Origin: JAUXFS01 sp050329575 | GTDB lineage: Bacteria > Pseudomonadota > Alphaproteobacteria > Rhodospirillales > Defluviicoccaceae | Direction: 5' to 3' | DNA length: 40,013 nt | Assembly: GCA_050329575.1 (NCBI GenBank) | Contig: JBHJOP010000025.1 | Span: forward strand, 1-40,013 | Part shown: piece by piece, positions 15,009 to 22,357 of the stretch | How the letters are laid out: each line of letters starts with the position of its first letter | How positions within the stretch are numbered: the stretch's first letter is position 1 | Program-made: the position numbers and the translations under genes | The notes under the pieces: generated by a model | What the model saw: only the letters and a program-made list of their open reading frames with translations | Databases searched by the model: none | What the model was told of the DNA's origin: nothing

Positions 15009-16214
15009 TCACACACGTTCGATGATGGTCGCGATTCCCTGTCCGACGCCGATGCACATCGTGCAGAGGGCATGGCGACCGCCGGTGCGTCGAAGCTGAT
15101 ACATCGCCGTGATCACCAGCCGTCCGCCGCTCATGCCGAGCGGGTGGCCGATCGCGATGGCGCCCCCGTTCGGGTTGACGTGTTCGGCGTCGTCGGGAAT
15201 GCCGAGATCGCGCAGGACGGCGAGCGCCTGGGCGGCGAAGGCCTCGTTGAGCTCGATCAGGTCGATCTGCGACAGCTCCAGACCGGCTTTCGCCAGGACC
15301 TTGCGCGCCGCAGGCGCCGGCCCGTAGCCCATGATCCGGGGGGCGACGCCGGCGGTTGCCGAGGCGACGACCCGCGCGACCGGCCGCAGGCCGTATTTGG
15401 CGACGGCGGTCTCGGATGCGAGGAGCAGCGCGCAGGCGCCGTCGTTCACCCCCGACGCGTTGCCGGCGGTCACGGACAGGTCGGGACCGTTGACGCCTTT
15501 CAGCTGCGCCAGCGCCGCGAGGGTCGCACTCGGCCGCGGATGCTCGTCGGTGTCGACGACGATCGGTTCGCCCTTCCGCTGCGGGATCGTGACCGGCACG
15601 ATCTCGTCCTTGAAGCGGCCGGCCGCCTGGGCGGCCGCCCAGCGCTGTTGCGAGCGAAGCGCGAACCCGTCCTGGTCCTCGCGGCTGACGTCGAAGTCGG
15701 CGGCGACGTTGTCGGCGGTCTGCGGCATCGAGTCCGACCCGAAACGCTGCTTCATCTTCGGATTGACGAACCGCCAGCCGATGGTCGTATCGAAGATCTC
15801 CGCCCGCCGGCTGAAGGGGGTGTCGCTCTTCGGCACCACGAACGGCGCCCGCGACATGCTCTCGACGCCGCCGGCGATCATCAGGTCGGCTTCGCCGGCC
15901 TTGATGGTGCGCGCGGCGAGGGCGACGGCGTCCATCCCCGACCCGCAAAGCCGATTCACGGTGGTTCCCGACACCACCTGCGGAATCCCGCCGAGCAGGG
16001 CGGACATGCGCGCCACGTTGCGGTTGTCTTCGCCCGCCTGGTTGGCGCACCCGTAGATCACGTCGTCGACGGCGGCCCAGTCGACGCCGGGGTTGCGCTC
16101 CATCAGCGCGGTCAGCGGGATGGCGCCGAGATCGTCGGTGCGGACGGCGGACAAGGCGCCGGCATAGCGGCCGATGGGGGTGCGGATTCCGTCGCAGATG
16201 AAGGCTTCGCTCAC
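15009..16214 (-). CDS. paaJ: PaaJ: 3-oxoadipyl-CoA/3-oxo-5,6-dehydrosuberyl-CoA thiolase
   Basis: 401 residues, thiolase with C90 (NRLCGSGMDAV), H357 (GHPLGMSGGR) and C387 (CIGVGQG). FICDGIRTPIGRYAG near the start is typical of PaaJ/PcaF. It releases acetyl-CoA at two points of the pathway, then succinyl-CoA. Start: GTG at 16214 overlaps the paaI stop as GTGA; the upstream ATG at 16409 lies deep inside paaI. Confidence 0.95.
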   Translation of the reverse strand: MSEAFICDGIRTPIGRYAGALSAVRTDDLGAIPLTALMERNPGVDWAAVDDVIYGCANQAGEDNRNVARMSALLGGIPQVVSGTTVNRLCGSGMDAVALAARTIKAGEADLMIAGGVESMSRAPFVVPKSDTPFSRRAEIFDTTIGWRFVNPKMKQRFGSDSMPQTADNVAADFDVSREDQDGFALRSQQRWAAAQAAGRFKDEIVPVTIPQRKGEPIVVDTDEHPRPSATLAALAQLKGVNGPDLSVTAGNASGVNDGACALLLASETAVAKYGLRPVARVVASATAGVAPRIMGYGPAPAARKVLAKAGLELSQIDLIELNEAFAAQALAVLRDLGIPDDAEHVNPNGGAIAIGHPLGMSGGRLVITAMYQLRRTGGRHALCTMCIGVGQGIATIIERV

Positions 16215-16720
16215 GGCGCGCTCCGAGAGGTGGTGGGCGCCTCGGCCCTGTCCTCGGCAACGATCGTGCCTTGAACGCGATACGATCGGCCGCGGAAGAG
16301 GGCGATGCGCTGCCCGTTCTGATTGGTGATGACGATGTCGTAGACGCCCAGCCGGGCCCCCCGCACCTGTTCCTCCGCGACCGCCGTCAGGACGTCGTTC
16401 AGGTAACAAGGCGCGAGAAACTCGACCGCCGCGCTGGCGGCGACGGTGGTTCGGTTGTAGCTGTTGCAGGCGAAGGCGAACGCCGTGTCGGCCAACAGGA
16501 AGACGTAGCCGCCGTGGCAGATCGCGTGTCCGTTCAACATCTGTGCGCCCACCGTCATCCGCATGCGCGCGTAACCGGGGCGGATGTCGTCGAGGACGAT
16601 GCCGAGATGCTGTGACGCCAGATCGTTGGCATACATCGCTGCGCCCGCCCGTCGTGCGATGGCGTGATCATCCGTCTCCGCCGCCGCCGGTGTCGTCTCC
16701 ATCGGTCCGGGCTCGTTCAT
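16211..16720 (-). CDS. paaI: PaaI: hydroxyphenylacetyl-CoA thioesterase
   Basis: 169 residues, hot-dog fold thioesterase. NGHAICHGGYVFLLADTAFA at 63-82 is the PaaI motif, with D78 the catalytic acid and G70-G71 in the oxyanion region. It clears dead-end CoA esters. ATGA overlap with the paaH stop, and GTGA overlap with paaJ. Confidence 0.93.
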   Translation of the reverse strand: MNEPGPMETTPAAAETDDHAIARRAGAAMYANDLASQHLGIVLDDIRPGYARMRMTVGAQMLNGHAICHGGYVFLLADTAFAFACNSYNRTTVAASAAVEFLAPCYLNDVLTAVAEEQVRGARLGVYDIVITNQNGQRIALFRGRSYRVQGTIVAEDRAEAPTTSRSAP

Positions 16721-18246
16721 CGGAGGGTGCCTCCGGAAAACATCCGGCGCCGCAGCAACAGCGAGACTCGGTACCGGTCCTCGCCGTAGATGGCGGCCAT
16801 GTGGTCGAGCACGGCGACCACCCGCCCGACGCCGATACGGTCCGCCCAGGCCATCGGCCCCAACGGATAGTTGACCCCGCCCCGCATCGCCGTGTCCACG
16901 GCCTCGGCGCTGCAGACCCCCTGATAGACGGCGTCGGCGCCCTCGTTGGCGAGCATCGCGACCGTCCGCATGACGATCAGGCCCGGCACGTCGTCGAGCA
17001 CGGAGACGGCCTTGCCCAGTGCCTGAAAGAGGCCGACGGCCGCCGCCAGATCGTCCGGCGCCGCCTGATCGGCCGGCGCCACCGCTACCCGTCCAGCTTC
17101 GGCGTAGTCGAGCGCGAGGTCGACCAGCACCGACGGCGCCCCGTCCCCGGTGGCGGTGCGCTGGGTGGCGGTGCGCCCGTCGGTGAGCGCGACCGTCACT
17201 CGTCCGTCGACCGCGAGCCGGACGTCACCGCCGTCGCCGTCGGACCGGGACACCGCCAGCCCGGGGGTCTTCTCGAGCAGCGGCCGGAGCGCCTCCAACG
17301 GGCCGCCGTCACCGTGGACGACGACGCGCTGCGGCGGCGGAGCCGCGGGCGCGGTGCGTGGTTCGGGCCGCTCGCCGCCCCCGTCGTACCGGAAGAAGCC
17401 GCGCCCGCTCTTGCGGCCGAGAAAGCCGGCGGCGACCAGTTCCTGCTGGATCAGCGACGGCGTGAACCGGGGGTCCTGGTAAAAGGCGTTGTAGACCGAC
17501 CGGGTGACCTCGAAATTGACGTCGTGGCCGATCAGATCCATGAGCTCGAACGGTCCCATGCGGAACCCGCCCGCCTCGCGCATGAGCGCGTCGAGGGTGG
17601 CGATGTCGCCGCCGCCTTCCTGCAGCACCCGCAGCGCCTCGGCGTAGAACGGCCGTGCCACGCGATTGACGATGAAGCCCGGCGTCGACTTGGCATGAAC
17701 CGGCCGCTTGCCCCAGGCTTCGGCGGTGGCGAAGACCGTCTCGGCGACCGACGGTGACGTCGCCAGCCCGCTGACGATCTCGACCAGCGTCATCAGCGGG
17801 ACCGGGTTGAAGAAATGCATGCCGACGAGGCGGTCCGGCCGTCGCAGGGTGCTGCCGATGGACGTGATCGAGATCGACGACGTGTTGCTGGCGAGGATCG
17901 CGTCGGGATCGACGATCCGTTCCAGTTCGCCGAAGACGCTCCGCTTGGCGGCCAGATCCTCGACGACGGCCTCGACGACCAGCCCGGCCGCGGCGAGGGC
18001 GGCGACATCTTCGCACGCGCTGATGCGGCCGACCAGCGCCGATCGTTCGCGGTCCTCGAGCTTGCCCTTGTCGACCAGCCGCCGCAACGTCCCGTCGATG
18101 GTCTCGATCGCCCGCCGCGCCGCGTCCGGCCTGACGTCGAACAGCAAGACGGGATGACCGGCGGCGGCCGCGACCTGGGCGATGCCGGCCCCCATGGTAC
18201 CCGCTCCGATCACGCCCACCGCACCATCGGTTCGCAGCGCCGGCAC
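16717..18246 (-). CDS. paaH: PaaH: 3-hydroxyadipyl-CoA dehydrogenase
   Basis: 509 residues, the long PaaH form. NAD-binding GVIGAGTMGAGIAQ near residue 11, HFFNPVPLM with the catalytic histidine, E in VEIVSGL, first C-terminal domain, a low-complexity linker near 285-310, then a second 3-hydroxyacyl-CoA dehydrogenase C-terminal domain (GLIVMRTVAMLANEGADAV). It oxidises (S)-3-hydroxyadipyl-CoA to 3-oxoadipyl-CoA. Start is GTG at 18246, one base after the paaG stop (TGACGTG), so expression depends on coupling to paaG. Confidence 0.94.
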   Translation of the reverse strand: MPALRTDGAVGVIGAGTMGAGIAQVAAAAGHPVLLFDVRPDAARRAIETIDGTLRRLVDKGKLEDRERSALVGRISACEDVAALAAAGLVVEAVVEDLAAKRSVFGELERIVDPDAILASNTSSISITSIGSTLRRPDRLVGMHFFNPVPLMTLVEIVSGLATSPSVAETVFATAEAWGKRPVHAKSTPGFIVNRVARPFYAEALRVLQEGGGDIATLDALMREAGGFRMGPFELMDLIGHDVNFEVTRSVYNAFYQDPRFTPSLIQQELVAAGFLGRKSGRGFFRYDGGGERPEPRTAPAAPPPQRVVVHGDGGPLEALRPLLEKTPGLAVSRSDGDGGDVRLAVDGRVTVALTDGRTATQRTATGDGAPSVLVDLALDYAEAGRVAVAPADQAAPDDLAAAVGLFQALGKAVSVLDDVPGLIVMRTVAMLANEGADAVYQGVCSAEAVDTAMRGGVNYPLGPMAWADRIGVGRVVAVLDHMAAIYGEDRYRVSLLLRRRMFSGGTLR

Positions 18247-18247
18247 G

Positions 18248-19033
18248 TCACTCTCCCCGGAAATCGGGTTGGCGCTTCTCCATGAACGCGCGCACGCCCT
18301 CGCGATAGTCCGCGGTTCGTCCGGCCGCGCGCTGAATGTCGCGCTCCAGGTCGAGTTGCTGGTCGAGGGTGTTGCCGGCCGAGGCCTGAAGCGCCTTCTT
18401 GATGAAGGCCAGGCCCTTCGTCGGCTGCTTGGCGAGGTGGGCGGCGAGCGCTCGCGCCTCGGTCGCCAACTGGTCGTCGTCGACGCATTTCCAGATCAGC
18501 CCCCACGCCTCGGCCTGTTCGGCCGTGACCTTCGTCCCCAGCATGGCGATGGCGGTGGCGCGGGCGGTGCCGATCAGGCGCGGCAGGAAGAACGTGCCGC
18601 CCGAGTCGGGAATGAGACCGAGCCGGCAGAACGCCTGGATGAAGCTCGCCGATCGGGCCGCGAGGACGATGTCGCAGGCGAGGGCGATGTTGGCGCCGGC
18701 ACCGGCGGCGACGCCGTTGACGGCACAGACGACGGGCGCCTCCAGCGCGCGCAGGCCGCGGATCAGCGGGTTGTAGTAGTCCTCGAGCGATCGCCCGAGG
18801 TCGGGGGCCTCGTCGCCAGGCCGGACGTTGCGGTCGCTCAGGTCCTGCCCGGCACAGAACCCGCGCCCGGCTCCCGTCAGCAGCACCGCCCGCGCACCCG
18901 CGTGGCACACCCGGTCCAGTGCCTCGGCCAGCCGCTGGTGCATCTCCTGGTTCAGGCTGTTGAGGCTGTCGGGTCGGTTGAGCGTGATCGCGGCGACCTC
19001 GGAATCGATATCGAGCAGGACCGGATCGGTCAT
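18248..19033 (-). CDS. paaG: PaaG: ring-1,2-epoxyphenylacetyl-CoA isomerase
   Basis: 261 residues, crotonase fold. CAGQDLSDR (60-68) and GVAAGAGAN (107-115) form the oxyanion hole and D143 (LIPDSGGTFFLPRL) is the catalytic acid; the two glutamates of true hydratases are absent, as expected for PaaG. It turns the epoxide into oxepin-CoA. First gene of the paa operon. The ATG at 19033 has AAGGGG about 8 bases upstream and homologue-like length; the ATG at 19159 would start in the -35 box. The predicted leader is about 90 bases. Confidence 0.94.
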   Translation of the reverse strand: MTDPVLLDIDSEVAAITLNRPDSLNSLNQEMHQRLAEALDRVCHAGARAVLLTGAGRGFCAGQDLSDRNVRPGDEAPDLGRSLEDYYNPLIRGLRALEAPVVCAVNGVAAGAGANIALACDIVLAARSASFIQAFCRLGLIPDSGGTFFLPRLIGTARATAIAMLGTKVTAEQAEAWGLIWKCVDDDQLATEARALAAHLAKQPTKGLAFIKKALQASAGNTLDQQLDLERDIQRAAGRTADYREGVRAFMEKRQPDFRGE

Positions 19034-19097
19034 TCGCTGGAACCCCTTGCACCCTGACGCACGGACGAGCGCCCGGCCACCCCGACGCCCGCCCCCA

Positions 19098-19148
19098 ATC
19101 GATACATCGCACAACAGCGTTACGCAATGCATTAAATAGCGCTTGCCA
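19098..19148. repeat. 51-bp duplicated promoter segment, copy A
   Basis: Matches 30825-30875 with one mismatch in 51 bases, same orientation relative to the minus-strand gene downstream. It contains the -10 region and the start of the leader of paaG. Weaker similarity extends to the paaG start codon, where CGCTGGAACCCC recurs at 30752. Confidence 0.9.
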
Positions 19149-19159
19149 CGGGCCGTCAA
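19131..19159 (-). promoter_or_regulatory. Sigma70-like promoter of the paaG operon
   Basis: On the minus strand TTGACG (19159-19154), 17-base spacer, TTTAAT (19136-19131). Both boxes and the spacing are kept in the second copy at 30858-30886, although the spacer sequence differs near the -35 box, which supports function. Confidence 0.7.
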
Positions 19160-19183
19160 GCGGTGTATGCGTCTCGGGACGAT

Positions 19184-19223
19184 TTTGTTATGGTATGCGA
19201 AACTTTGTTATGGCATACGAAAC
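19184..19223. promoter_or_regulatory. Tandem 20-bp operator for the IclR-type regulator
   Basis: TTTGTTATGGTATGCGAAAC (19184-19203) is followed directly by TTTGTTATGGCATACGAAAC (19204-19223), 18 of 20 identical. Each is an imperfect palindrome with GTT/AAC ends. The first begins 24 bases upstream of the paaG -35 box, an activator position, and an exact third copy has the same offset before the fadB-like promoter. The IclR-type gene beside it is the likely binder. Confidence 0.7.
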
Positions 19224-19356
19224 CGAGAGCGGAAAACGGGGGCATCCGCGGTCGGCATGTGAGACAAGCAAGGGGATCGCTGCGCAGGATGCTTTGCGGC
19301 TGGCGGATAGGGGGCGACGGTTCATCCCGGTGGACACTCGAACATCAAGCGACCGC

Positions 19357-20139
19357 ATGGGGGTCAACTCCATCGAGGTCGGGCTCACCGTCGTGAAGGC
19401 GCTGGTGTCGTTGGGGCAGCCGTCGACGTTGGGGGAGGTCGCCGACGCGGCGCGGATGCATCCGGCCAAGGTCCGGCGCTACATGGTGAGTTTCATGCGC
19501 GGCGGGTTGATCAAGCAGGATCCGGCGACCGGACGCTACGACCTCGGGCCCTACGGCCTCGATTTCAGCCTCGCGTACCTCGGTCGGCTGGACGCGCACA
19601 AGCTCGGGGCGGCGGCCCTCGCCCCTTTGGTGGGCGCGGTCAACGAGTCGGCGTTCGTCGCCGTCTGGGGCACCCACGGCGCGACCGTGGTCGAGTGGCA
19701 GCCCGCGCGGCAGCCGATCGGCGCCAGCACCCGGATCGGGACGGTCTTTCCGCTCCTCGCCTCGTCGACCGGGCGGACGTTCCTCGCCTACCTGCCGCCC
19801 GCGGAGACGGAGCCGTTCCTGCAACGCGAGTTGCGGGCGCTGGCGCGATCGCCCGACGAGAAGGCGATCAAGGATCGCAAGGACGTCGGCCGGATTGTCT
19901 CCGAGGTCCGGGAACGCGGGCTCGCCCGCGGCATCGGCCTTCGCATGCCGGGCATGAACTCGTTCTCGGCGCCGGTGTTCGATCGCCACGGCGCGATCGC
20001 CTTCACGTTGACCGTGTTCGGCTATGACGAGAGCTTCGATTCCAAATGGGACGGTGCGATCGCCGTCCACCTGAAGAACACGGCGCAGGCCCTCTCGCGT
20101 CAGATGGGCTACGCTGATCCTGCGCCGACGGCGGAGTAA
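19357..20139 (+). CDS. IclR-family transcriptional regulator
   Basis: 260 residues from the ATG at 19357. Winged helix-turn-helix at about 3-65 (VNSIEVGLTVVKALVSLG, LGEVADAARMHPAKVRRYMVSFMRGGLI, ATGRYDLG wing) and an IclR effector-binding domain (about 75-250; RIGTVFPLLASSTGRTFLAYL). An upstream ATG at 19195 lies within the operator repeat and would add a poorly conserved extension. It is divergent from the paa operon with the tandem operator between them, the classic place for its regulator. The ribosome site is weak. Its gene may continue into the binding-protein and paaF genes downstream, 61 bp on. Confidence 0.88.
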   Translation: MGVNSIEVGLTVVKALVSLGQPSTLGEVADAARMHPAKVRRYMVSFMRGGLIKQDPATGRYDLGPYGLDFSLAYLGRLDAHKLGAAALAPLVGAVNESAFVAVWGTHGATVVEWQPARQPIGASTRIGTVFPLLASSTGRTFLAYLPPAETEPFLQRELRALARSPDEKAIKDRKDVGRIVSEVRERGLARGIGLRMPGMNSFSAPVFDRHGAIAFTLTVFGYDESFDSKWDGAIAVHLKNTAQALSRQMGYADPAPTAE

Positions 20140-20200
20140 CAGCAGCGAAGCCCACTCACCTCAGGATCGTAGCAGCCTCATTGGTACCAGGGAGGAAAAC

Positions 20201-21352
20201 ATGATGCCCAAAAGGATGTTCCACGTTCTGTCCGTTGTCGTCCCGGCGTTGCTGTTCGGGGCCGCGGCGCAAGGCAGCGACACCATCAAGATCGGATCGT
20301 TCGTCTCCGCGAGCGGCCCCGCGTCGTTCCTCGGCGATCCCGAACTCAAGACCCTGCAGCTGTATATCGACAAGATCAACGCCGCGGGTGGCGTCGCCGG
20401 CAAGAAGCTTCAGCTCGTCCACTACGACGACGCCGGAAACGCCGAGCAGGCGAGGACGTTCGCCAAGCGGCTGATCGAGTCCGACAAGGTCGACCTCATC
20501 ATCGGCGGCTCGACGACGGGAACCACGATGGCGGCCGTGCCGTTGGTGGAACAGGCGGAAACCCCGTTCATCTCGATGGCCGGGGCCGTGGTGATCACCA
20601 GTCCGGTCAAGAAGTGGGTCTTCAAGACGCCGCCCACCGATCGTCAGGCCGCGCAGAAGATCTTCGAGGACATGAAGAAGCGGGGCATCACCAAGATCGG
20701 ACTGATCTCCAGCACCGACGGCTTCGGCAAATCCGGGCACGACCAGTCGCTGGATGTCGCCCCCGGCATGGGCATCGAGATCATCGCCGATGAGACCTAC
20801 GGGCCGCGGGACACCGACATGACGGCCCAGCTGACCAAGATCCGCAACACCCCGGGTGTCCAGGCGGTGCTCAACTTCGGCTTCGGCCAGGGGCCCGCCA
20901 TCGTCACCAAGAACTACCGTCAGCTCGGCATCGACCTGCCCTTCTATCAGTCGCACGGTGTCGCCTCCGACAGCTTCCTCGAGCTGGCGGGGCCGGCCGC
21001 CGAGGGCTTGCGGCTGCCCTCCGGCGCCCTGCTCGTCGGCGACCAGCTGAAGGCCGACGATCCGCAGCGCGACGTCGTCCTCGGGTACATCAACGAGTAC
21101 CAGGCCAAGTACGGCAGCGCGCCTTCGACGTTCGGCGGCTACGCCTACGACGCCCTGATGATCGCCGTCGACGCCATCGGGCGGGCGGGGTCCGCCGACA
21201 AGGCCGCGATCCGCGATGCCATCGAGAGCACCACCGGTCTCGTCGGCACCAGCGGCATCTTCAACATGACTCCCGAGGACCACTCCGGTCTCGATCTCTC
21301 CGCATTCCACATGCTCGAGGTCAAGGACGGGAAGTGGAAGATCGTCGAGTGA
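20201..21352 (+). CDS. Periplasmic binding protein, branched-chain/aromatic-acid ABC transporter
   Basis: 383 residues. Signal peptide at 1 to about 25 (basic MMPKRMFHV, hydrophobic VVVPALLFGAAAQG), then a type I periplasmic binding fold (IKIGSFVSASGPASFLGDPELK, AGNAEQARTFAKRLIESDKVDLIIGG, GFGKSGHDQ). The LivK/HmgD-type family carries amino acids, aromatic acids and amides; given its place, phenylacetate or a phenylalkanoate is a good guess. GGGAGGAAAAC precedes ATG-ATG. It is separated from its transporter (22358-26538, opposite strand) by paaF. Confidence 0.88.
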   Translation: MMPKRMFHVLSVVVPALLFGAAAQGSDTIKIGSFVSASGPASFLGDPELKTLQLYIDKINAAGGVAGKKLQLVHYDDAGNAEQARTFAKRLIESDKVDLIIGGSTTGTTMAAVPLVEQAETPFISMAGAVVITSPVKKWVFKTPPTDRQAAQKIFEDMKKRGITKIGLISSTDGFGKSGHDQSLDVAPGMGIEIIADETYGPRDTDMTAQLTKIRNTPGVQAVLNFGFGQGPAIVTKNYRQLGIDLPFYQSHGVASDSFLELAGPAAEGLRLPSGALLVGDQLKADDPQRDVVLGYINEYQAKYGSAPSTFGGYAYDALMIAVDAIGRAGSADKAAIRDAIESTTGLVGTSGIFNMTPEDHSGLDLSAFHMLEVKDGKWKIVE

Positions 21353-21378
21353 CGTGATCGCGCCGCAATCGTGCACCG

Positions 21379-21408
21379 GCCACCCGCCGGCGACAGCGGG
21401 CGGGTGGC
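21379..21408 (+). terminator. GC hairpin after the binding-protein gene
   Basis: GCCACCCGCC (21379-21388) pairs with GGCGGGTGGC (21399-21408), perfect 10-bp stem and 10-base loop, 27 bases past the stop. There is no T tract, so it may act as an RNA-stabilising or attenuating structure that leaves the upstream message in excess over paaF. Confidence 0.45.
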
Positions 21409-21429
21409 GGTGAGCCGGGTGCGCGGCGA

Positions 21430-21477
21430 GGGCCCTGGCGGGGAGTCGTCGACGGCGACGGATCCAGGCCAGGGCCC
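21430..21477. repeat. Second long hairpin before paaF
   Basis: GGGCCCTGGC (21430-21439) pairs with GCCAGGGCCC (21468-21477), perfect 10-bp inverted repeat with a 28-base loop. It lies between the first hairpin and the paaF start. No T tract follows. Confidence 0.4.
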
Positions 21478-21541
21478 GCCCGCGCGACCACGCGCCTGAC
21501 GTGGCCGACCGTCTGTTCCCCAGCACGAGAGAGGCAGCCGG

Positions 21542-22312
21542 ATGCCTGAAATCCTGATCGAAACGCCGCGCGACGGCGTGGTGCTCCTGCGCCTCAACCG
21601 CCCGGAGGCGAGGAACGCCCTCAACATGCGCGTCCGCGAGCAGCTGGCCGAGCAGTTCATGCGGCTCGGTCGCGACCCGGCCGTCCGCTGCATCGTCCTG
21701 ACCGGCGATGCGACGGCGTTCGCGGCCGGCGCGGACATCTCCGAGATGTCCGGAGCGACGGCGATCGAAATGATGCAACGCCCGACCCACCTCTACTGGC
21801 GCGCGATCGCCGCCTGCCCCAAGCCCGTCGTCGCCGCCGTCAACGGCTATGCGCTCGGTGGCGGCTGCGAGCTCGCCATGCACGCCGACATCATCGTCGC
21901 CGGTGAGGGCGCCAGTTTCGGGCAGCCGGAGGTCCGGGTCGGGATCATGCCGGGTGCCGGCGGCATTCAACGCCTCACCCGTGCCGTCGGCAAGTTCAAG
22001 GCGATGAGCATGCTGCTCACCGGCCGACCGGTGACGGCGGCCGAGGCGGAGGCGATGGGTCTGGTGAGCGAGGTCGTTCCGGACGCCGAGGTCCTCGATC
22101 GGGCGCTGACCCTGGCGACGCAGATCGCCGCCATGCCACCGCTGGCGGTGATGCAGATCAAGGAAGTGCTGTTGGCGGGGCAGGACGTCCCGCTCGAAAC
22201 GGCGCTGATGCTGGAGCGCAAGGCGTTCCAGCTGCTGTTCGACAGCCGCGACCAGAAGGAAGGCATGAAGGCCTTCGCCGAGAAGCGAAAGCCCCGCTTC
22301 GAGGGCGAATGA
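21542..22312 (+). CDS. paaF: PaaF-like enoyl-CoA hydratase
   Basis: 256 residues, crotonase fold with both hydratase glutamates, E110 (GGGCELAMHAD) and E130 (FGQPEVRVGIMPGAGG), and oxyanion motif FAAGADISEM. It would hydrate 2,3-dehydroadipyl-CoA to 3-hydroxyadipyl-CoA, the substrate of PaaH. paaF is missing from the main paa operon, so this copy most likely fills that step. GAGAGAGG lies about 9 bases before the ATG. A general beta-oxidation hydratase is the alternative. Confidence 0.8.
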   Translation: MPEILIETPRDGVVLLRLNRPEARNALNMRVREQLAEQFMRLGRDPAVRCIVLTGDATAFAAGADISEMSGATAIEMMQRPTHLYWRAIAACPKPVVAAVNGYALGGGCELAMHADIIVAGEGASFGQPEVRVGIMPGAGGIQRLTRAVGKFKAMSMLLTGRPVTAAEAEAMGLVSEVVPDAEVLDRALTLATQIAAMPPLAVMQIKEVLLAGQDVPLETALMLERKAFQLLFDSRDQKEGMKAFAEKRKPRFEGE

Positions 22313-22338
22313 CCGAGCGGACGCGACGCCGTCCGGTC

Positions 22339-22357
22339 GCCGGGTCCGACTCCCGGC
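22339..22357. terminator. Hairpin between convergent paaF and livF
   Basis: GCCGGG (22339-22344) and CCCGGC (22352-22357) make a 6-bp stem with a 7-base loop directly before the livF stop. A weaker CGGAC/GTCCG stem lies at 22318-22335. Together they may separate the convergent messages; no T tract is seen. Confidence 0.35.

Noticed and set aside
13782..16274. 830-codon plus-strand open frame across paaK-paaJ
   Set aside because: It is the complement of paaK and paaJ, which have clear catalytic motifs; codon bias explains the open frame.
19195..19356. IclR regulator starting at the ATG at 19195
   Set aside because: That ATG lies inside the operator repeat and adds 54 residues without family similarity; the start at 19357 gives a normal IclR length.
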